DNA from: Paraburkholderia sp. BL10I2N1
Lineage (GTDB): Bacteria; Pseudomonadota; Gammaproteobacteria; Burkholderiales; Burkholderiaceae
Direction: 5' to 3'
Length of the DNA stretch: 64,000 nucleotides
Assembly: GCF_004361815.1 (NCBI RefSeq)
Contig: NZ_SNWA01000001.1
Location: forward strand, 1,364,001 to 1,428,000
How positions within the stretch are numbered: the stretch's first letter is position 1; each line of letters begins with the position of its first letter. The position numbers and the translations under genes are program-made. The notes under the pieces are model-generated. The model searched no databases and was not told the origin of the DNA. It saw only the letters and a list, made by a program, of their open reading frames with translations. Shown piece by piece: positions 60,468 through 64,000 of this stretch.

Positions 60468-61180
60468 ACCTTTCCCTCAACCTGATCCAGCCATTCGGTG
60501 AACATTTTGCGGGCCGCTTCTTCGAGACGCGGACCGAGCCGCGCCGTATCCGCACGCAGCTGAAGAACACCGCAGCCGTCACTGCCGCCGATCTCCGCTG
60601 CATGGCCAATGAGCCAGGGTTCAAAGCGATCAGCGCGGATTTCCGGATGACATTGCAGGCCCAGCACGTGATTGCTCCACGAGAAAGCCTGATTTTCGCA
60701 GGCTGGCGTCGAGGCAAGCCGCGTCGCGCCGTTGGGCAGATCGAAGGTATCGCCGTGCCAGTGCAGCATCGATGTCTGTGCACCGTCCAGATGACGGACG
60801 GGCGATGCGCGCCCGGCATCGGTGAGCGTCAGCGGACTCCAGCCGATCTCAGACTGCGCCGCCCGATAGACTTTTGCGCCCAGTACGCGCGCGATGAGTT
60901 GAGCCCCGAGGCAGATACCGAGGGTCGGCAGCCCCGCAGCAATGCGTCTTTCGATCATCGACACGAGCGGCACGAGCGTCGGATAGCGCTCGTCGTCGCA
61001 CGCGTTGATCGGGCCACCGAGCACGACCATCAGCGACGGGACGACAGGATCCGGCGCCTCGATACGCGCAAAGCCAACATCGAGATAGCGAACCGGCCGG
61101 CTGCGTTCGCCGAGCACGCGTTCGAGGCTGCCCAGATCCTCGAAGTGCACATGTCGAATGGCCAGAACTTCCTGATTCAT
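60464..61180 (-). CDS. Class I glutamine amidotransferase-like protein
   Basis: 238 residues. Nucleophile Cys in TLGICLGAQLIARVLG and the His/Glu pair in GLQCHPEIR form the triad. Similar to the stand-alone YxkR/GuaA-like GATases of unknown acceptor. ATG 61180 (MNQEVLAIRHVHF). Overlaps the MOSC gene. Confidence 0.88.
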   Translation of the reverse strand: MNQEVLAIRHVHFEDLGSLERVLGERSRPVRYLDVGFARIEAPDPVVPSLMVVLGGPINACDDERYPTLVPLVSMIERRIAAGLPTLGICLGAQLIARVLGAKVYRAAQSEIGWSPLTLTDAGRASPVRHLDGAQTSMLHWHGDTFDLPNGATRLASTPACENQAFSWSNHVLGLQCHPEIRADRFEPWLIGHAAEIGGSDGCGVLQLRADTARLGPRLEEAARKMFTEWLDQVEGKV

Positions 61181-61328
61181 CGGCACACCCCGCCCTCGAG
61201 GTTGACTAAAAAGACGCGTGTGACAGCTTCCTGACAACGAAAGTCACATCACGACAAGACCGGACGGCCTGAAGGCACCCAACACGGCCCTCGACCCGAT
61301 CCGGCCTTGCAGTTTAGCGGAGTCGGCC

Positions 61329-61967
61329 TTACTGCGCGAAGATCTTCCAGACCTTTTTCTGCGTGGCGACGTCGGCAGTTTCATGTACCGAACAATCGAG
61401 ACGCAGATCCGTATCGCCCATATTCAGATCGAGCAGCGCGCAATGGTGCGGCGTCTTCTTCGGATTCTTGCTGGGTTCGAGGTGCGTACAGGTCAGGCAC
61501 ATCCGGTGCGGCGGGATCTGTTCCTGCGCTTCCAGCTGGCGGATCGTCTTGAGCAGCGTGCGATACAGCATCGCCTGCTCCTCGTCGCGCAGCGCGCCGA
61601 CCGCCTTCGACAGGAAATCCGGCCACTGCGCCGCGCGCTTCGCCGCCGTGCGGCCGCGTGCGGTCAGTCGCACAGCCAGCGCCCGACCGTCGTCCAGCGC
61701 GCGGCGCTTTTCGACGAGGCCCTTGCCTTCGAGCGTGCTCACGGCATCGCTCGTTGTCGCAGCGGTCAGCGCCGTTTCACGTGCGATCTCGCCGAGACGC
61801 ATCGGTCCCTTGCGTTGCATCAGCAACACAAGAATTTCACCCTGGGTCGGCGTGAGACCCGCGCCTTCCGCCCATTCCCATGCCTGGCTTCGCATGGCCG
61901 TGCTCAGTCGCAGCAGGCTGTGGGTCACCCGCCCGGTTGCCTGCTCGCCGTATACGCCTTCGCTCAT
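61329..61967 (-). CDS. MarR-family regulator with a C-terminal four-Cys segment
   Basis: 212 residues. The winged helix (LTPTQGEILVLLMQRKGPMRLGEIARETALTAATTSDAV) is standard. The last 50 residues contain CLTC, then 15 residues, Cys, then 15 residues, Cys (C-x2-C-x15-C-x15-C), which ordinary MarR proteins lack. This may hold a metal or Fe-S centre or sense redox. It borders the oriC candidate. Confidence 0.9.
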   Translation of the reverse strand: MSEGVYGEQATGRVTHSLLRLSTAMRSQAWEWAEGAGLTPTQGEILVLLMQRKGPMRLGEIARETALTAATTSDAVSTLEGKGLVEKRRALDDGRALAVRLTARGRTAAKRAAQWPDFLSKAVGALRDEEQAMLYRTLLKTIRQLEAQEQIPPHRMCLTCTHLEPSKNPKKTPHHCALLDLNMGDTDLRLDCSVHETADVATQKKVWKIFAQ

Positions 61968-62214
61968 AGTCTTTCGTTCGTTATTGACAGCGTGTCGCTG
62001 TGTAGTCGGCCGTCAGGTGGTAAATCACGCCGCCAGCCTGCGTGTGGCCGCCCCGCCCGGGGATCAGGCGGGCCGATTTTACTATCTCAAAAATACCCTG
62101 CTTGGCACGCCTGTTCCGGCATGTTGTGCAGCGATGCTCTCCATTTAACGCTGCGGCCATCAACGCAGCTACAGCGCTAAAACCGACATTCTATGCGAGA
62201 GCGGCCAATCGTAC

Positions 62215-62480
62215 AGCTAAGTTATCCAATGAGAGTTGTGGATAACCTCTGAATATCTACTGGGACTGCGTGTGTGTGGATTCTTGATAACGTCAGTAGA
62301 GGTATCCAGGGCAGCTGAAGTTATCCGGACTTCCGGCGCCCGATACACTCACAATCCGCCTGGTTGTAGTTTACGCAGACCATTGACTTTGCTGGAAAAA
62401 CTTCAGTTGTCCACAGGGGAAGCCGATGCTTGTTAACTATTACTACATACGTATACGTAAATATTAGAAAAACCTTAGGG
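62215..62480. other. Candidate chromosomal replication origin (oriC)
   Basis: Six DnaA-box-like sites in 200 bp: TTATCCAAT 62222-62230, TGTGGATAA 62237-62245 (9/9, minus), TGTGGATTC 62275-62283 (7/9), GTATCCAGG 62302-62310 (6/9), TTATCCGGA 62321-62329 (7/9), TTGTCCACA 62407-62415 (8/9). An A+T-rich stretch follows at 62428-62480, the expected unwinding element. It lies in a 595-base space with no gene (61968-62562). Confidence 0.7.
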
Positions 62481-62504
62481 ATCGGTTGCTGGAAATGGAG
62501 AAAC

Positions 62505-62529
62505 GAAAAAAACCCGCAAAAGGCGGGTT
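62505..62529 (-). terminator. Terminator of the ybdK-like gene
   Basis: AACCCGC / GCGGGTT hairpin (62511-62529) with an A-run on the left, read as U-tract on the minus strand, 34 bases past the stop. Confidence 0.85.
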
Positions 62530-62562
62530 TCTTCGAAGACCGTGACGGCCCGAGGCCGGAAT

Positions 62563-63678
62563 TTACGCCCGCCATTGCAGACATTGTTGCCGCACGGCCT
62601 CGTGAAGCGACTTTTCTTCGGCAAATACGCCGCGCAACCAGGTCGCATCATTGACCTGTCCGCGCGCGATCGTGCCGATCTCTTGCAATGCCTTACCGGA
62701 GCCCAGCACATCGGCGTGCGGCGCAATCCGGTCCAGCGTCGCAATGATGTCTTCGGAAATCGTCCGGCGCTCGCCGGTCTGCGGATCGATGCAGGTGCCC
62801 GCAAGGCCAAAGCGGCATGCCTCGAAACGGTTGAAGGTGTAGACGAGGTAATCGTCTTCTTTCGGCGTGAGAGGTTTGTCCAGCAACAGATGGCGTGCCA
62901 GCGTCTGGATGTAGCAGGCGATCGCCGCGGCGCGATCAACTGACATCGGCGTATCCATCACGCGCACTTCGATCGTGCCGAAGCCGGGTTTCGGCCGGAT
63001 ATCCCAGTAAAAATCCTTCATGCTGTTCACCACGCCCGTGTGGACCATCTTCGAAAAGTATTCTTCGAAGCTGTCCCACGTCAGCACAAACGGCGCGCGG
63101 CCCGACAGCGGAAAGGCGAACACCGAATTCAGGCGTGCGGAATGAAAACCGGTGTCCACACCCTGTACGAACGGCGAGGAAGCAGACAGCGCGATGAAGT
63201 GCGGAATAAAACGCGACATCGAATGCAGCAAAAACAGCGCGCTGTTGGGATCCGGACAGCCGATATGCACGTGCTGGCCAAACACCGTGAACTGCTTCGC
63301 GAGATAGCCATACAGTTCGGACAGGTACTGAAAGCGCGGTGTATCGACGATTTGCCGCTCGCTCCATTGCTGGAATGCGTGTGTTCCGCCGCCGCACAGT
63401 CCGACGTTCAGCCGGTCGGCCGCGGCGACGAGCGTGTCGCGGATCGTGCGCAGATCGGTCAATGCCTGTTCGTGCGACGTACAGATGCCCGTCGACAGCT
63501 CGATCATGCTTTCGGTGATTTCCGGCGTGATGTTGCCGGGAATCTTTTCGTCCTTGATAAGCCGCAGCAGATCGGAAGCGGCTTTGGTCAGATCATAGTC
63601 GTGGGTGTTGACGATCTGCATTTCGAGTTCGATACCGAAGGTGAACGGTTTCGAATCGACAAACGGTTCGAGTGACAT
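62563..63678 (-). CDS. ybdK: Carboxylate-amine ligase, YbdK / GCS2 type
   Basis: 371 residues of the glutamate-cysteine ligase 2 family. The opening [19 protein letters not shown] and [15 protein letters not shown] belong to the metal and nucleotide region. Homologues have weak glutamate-cysteine ligase activity; the physiological product is unclear, so GshA is not claimed. Immediately right of the oriC candidate. Confidence 0.9.
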   Translation of the reverse strand: MSLEPFVDSKPFTFGIELEMQIVNTHDYDLTKAASDLLRLIKDEKIPGNITPEITESMIELSTGICTSHEQALTDLRTIRDTLVAAADRLNVGLCGGGTHAFQQWSERQIVDTPRFQYLSELYGYLAKQFTVFGQHVHIGCPDPNSALFLLHSMSRFIPHFIALSASSPFVQGVDTGFHSARLNSVFAFPLSGRAPFVLTWDSFEEYFSKMVHTGVVNSMKDFYWDIRPKPGFGTIEVRVMDTPMSVDRAAAIACYIQTLARHLLLDKPLTPKEDDYLVYTFNRFEACRFGLAGTCIDPQTGERRTISEDIIATLDRIAPHADVLGSGKALQEIGTIARGQVNDATWLRGVFAEEKSLHEAVRQQCLQWRA

Positions 63679-63765
63679 GGCGTCCCTAGGTTACTGGCTC
63701 GCCCGACCGGTCGCGTGGATCCGGTCGGCCGTATTCAATGCCGGGTGGTGAAAAAGTGCGACCGC

Positions 63766-64000
63766 CTATTCTTCGCGCCGCTCGCCGACCAGCGCGAGAC
63801 TGCGGTAGACAAGCCATGGCCCCACAAGCTGCAGCACGACAATCGAGCACATCACGACGGCGCGCAGCAGCGGATCGAGATTCGGATAAAGATCGTAGGT
63901 GTCCTCGACGAGCAGATACGCGAGAGCGGACATGGGCGAAAGCGACAACCCGAGTGCCATACCCTGCTTCCAGTTCAGTCCGCTCGGTTTCGCGAAGGCG
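63766..64000 (-). CDS. Cation/proton antiporter, C-terminal end (partial)
   Basis: The frame is open beyond the window edge; 78 residues are seen. Two hydrophobic helices (GLSLSPMSALAYLLV and AVVMCSIVVLQLVGPWLVY) end in a short charged tail. This matches the last helices of CPA2-type sodium or potassium/proton antiporters. Function rests on a short fragment. Confidence 0.6.
   Translation of the reverse strand, partial: AFAKPSGLNWKQGMALGLSLSPMSALAYLLVEDTYDLYPNLDPLLRAVVMCSIVVLQLVGPWLVYRSLALVGERREE

Noticed and set aside
61771..61790. Third parS-like site, GTTTCACGTGCGAT, in the MarR gene
   Set aside because: Only 10 of 14 core bases match, with the right half broken; chance within a GC-rich gene.
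62563..63678. Naming the GCS2 ligase gshA
   Set aside because: YbdK-type enzymes have only weak glutamate-cysteine ligase activity and the true role is unknown.

Overview
The window looks like about 64 kb of the main chromosome of a Burkholderiaceae member, most likely a Paraburkholderia or close relative. The grounds are high G+C, the atpIBEFHAGDC operon next to parB-parA-rsmG-mnmG, two perfect universal parS sites, many periplasmic amino-acid ABC systems, and a dispersed 257-bp repeat of a type I recall from Paraburkholderia. Assignment is from gene content only. The segment appears to lie beside the replication origin: a cluster of DnaA boxes plus an A+T-rich stretch at about 62.2-62.5 kb is a good oriC candidate, parS sites lie about 27-29 kb to its left, and most genes to its left point leftward, away from it.

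Layout. 1-11 kb: end of gcvP, an alginate-lyase-like exported protein, sdaA, a thiamine-diphosphate enzyme, a Liv-type binding protein and full-length trifunctional putA, whose upstream inverted repeat carries the PutA operator hexamer. 11-19 kb: a tiny membrane protein, a YeiH-type transporter coupled to a Cys-rich small ORF, priA, hemE, a periplasmic PheC-like dehydratase and a CoA-binding protein. 19-21.4 kb: an orphan transcript ending in a strong terminator, and an acyl-CoA synthetase. 21.4-29.3 kb: the complete F1Fo ATP synthase operon with a clear sigma70 promoter. 29.4-35.1 kb: an anion permease with a broken N terminus, then parB, parA, rsmG and mnmG.

35.1-46.9 kb: two branched-chain-amino-acid-type ABC systems. 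The first (livF, a livM-livG fusion, livH) is followed upstream by two duplicated binding proteins. The second has livM, livH, a binding protein, livF with an Arg in place of the Walker-A Lys, and livG. Between them lies a compact promoter / 13-codon ORF / terminator unit. 47-51 kb: a GMC oxidoreductase and mmsA, separated by a large near-perfect inverted repeat (257-bp arms, 172-bp spacer). 51-55.3 kb: a LysR regulator, a CYTH protein, an Lrp regulator divergent from phenylalanine hydroxylase phhA-phhB, and a DUF3717 protein. 55.3-64 kb: a TctD/TctE-like two-component system, a SET-domain protein, an Old Yellow Enzyme, MOSC, glutamine amidotransferase, a Cys-containing MarR regulator, the oriC candidate, a YbdK-type ligase and the end of a cation/proton antiporter.

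The common theme is amino-acid supply and catabolism (glycine, serine, proline, phenylalanine, valine and branched-chain uptake) around core chromosome-maintenance and energy genes. I saw no phage, CRISPR array, transposase, tRNA or rRNA. The least explained elements are the long inverted repeat, the two non-coding transcription units, and the parS site built into a transcription terminator.
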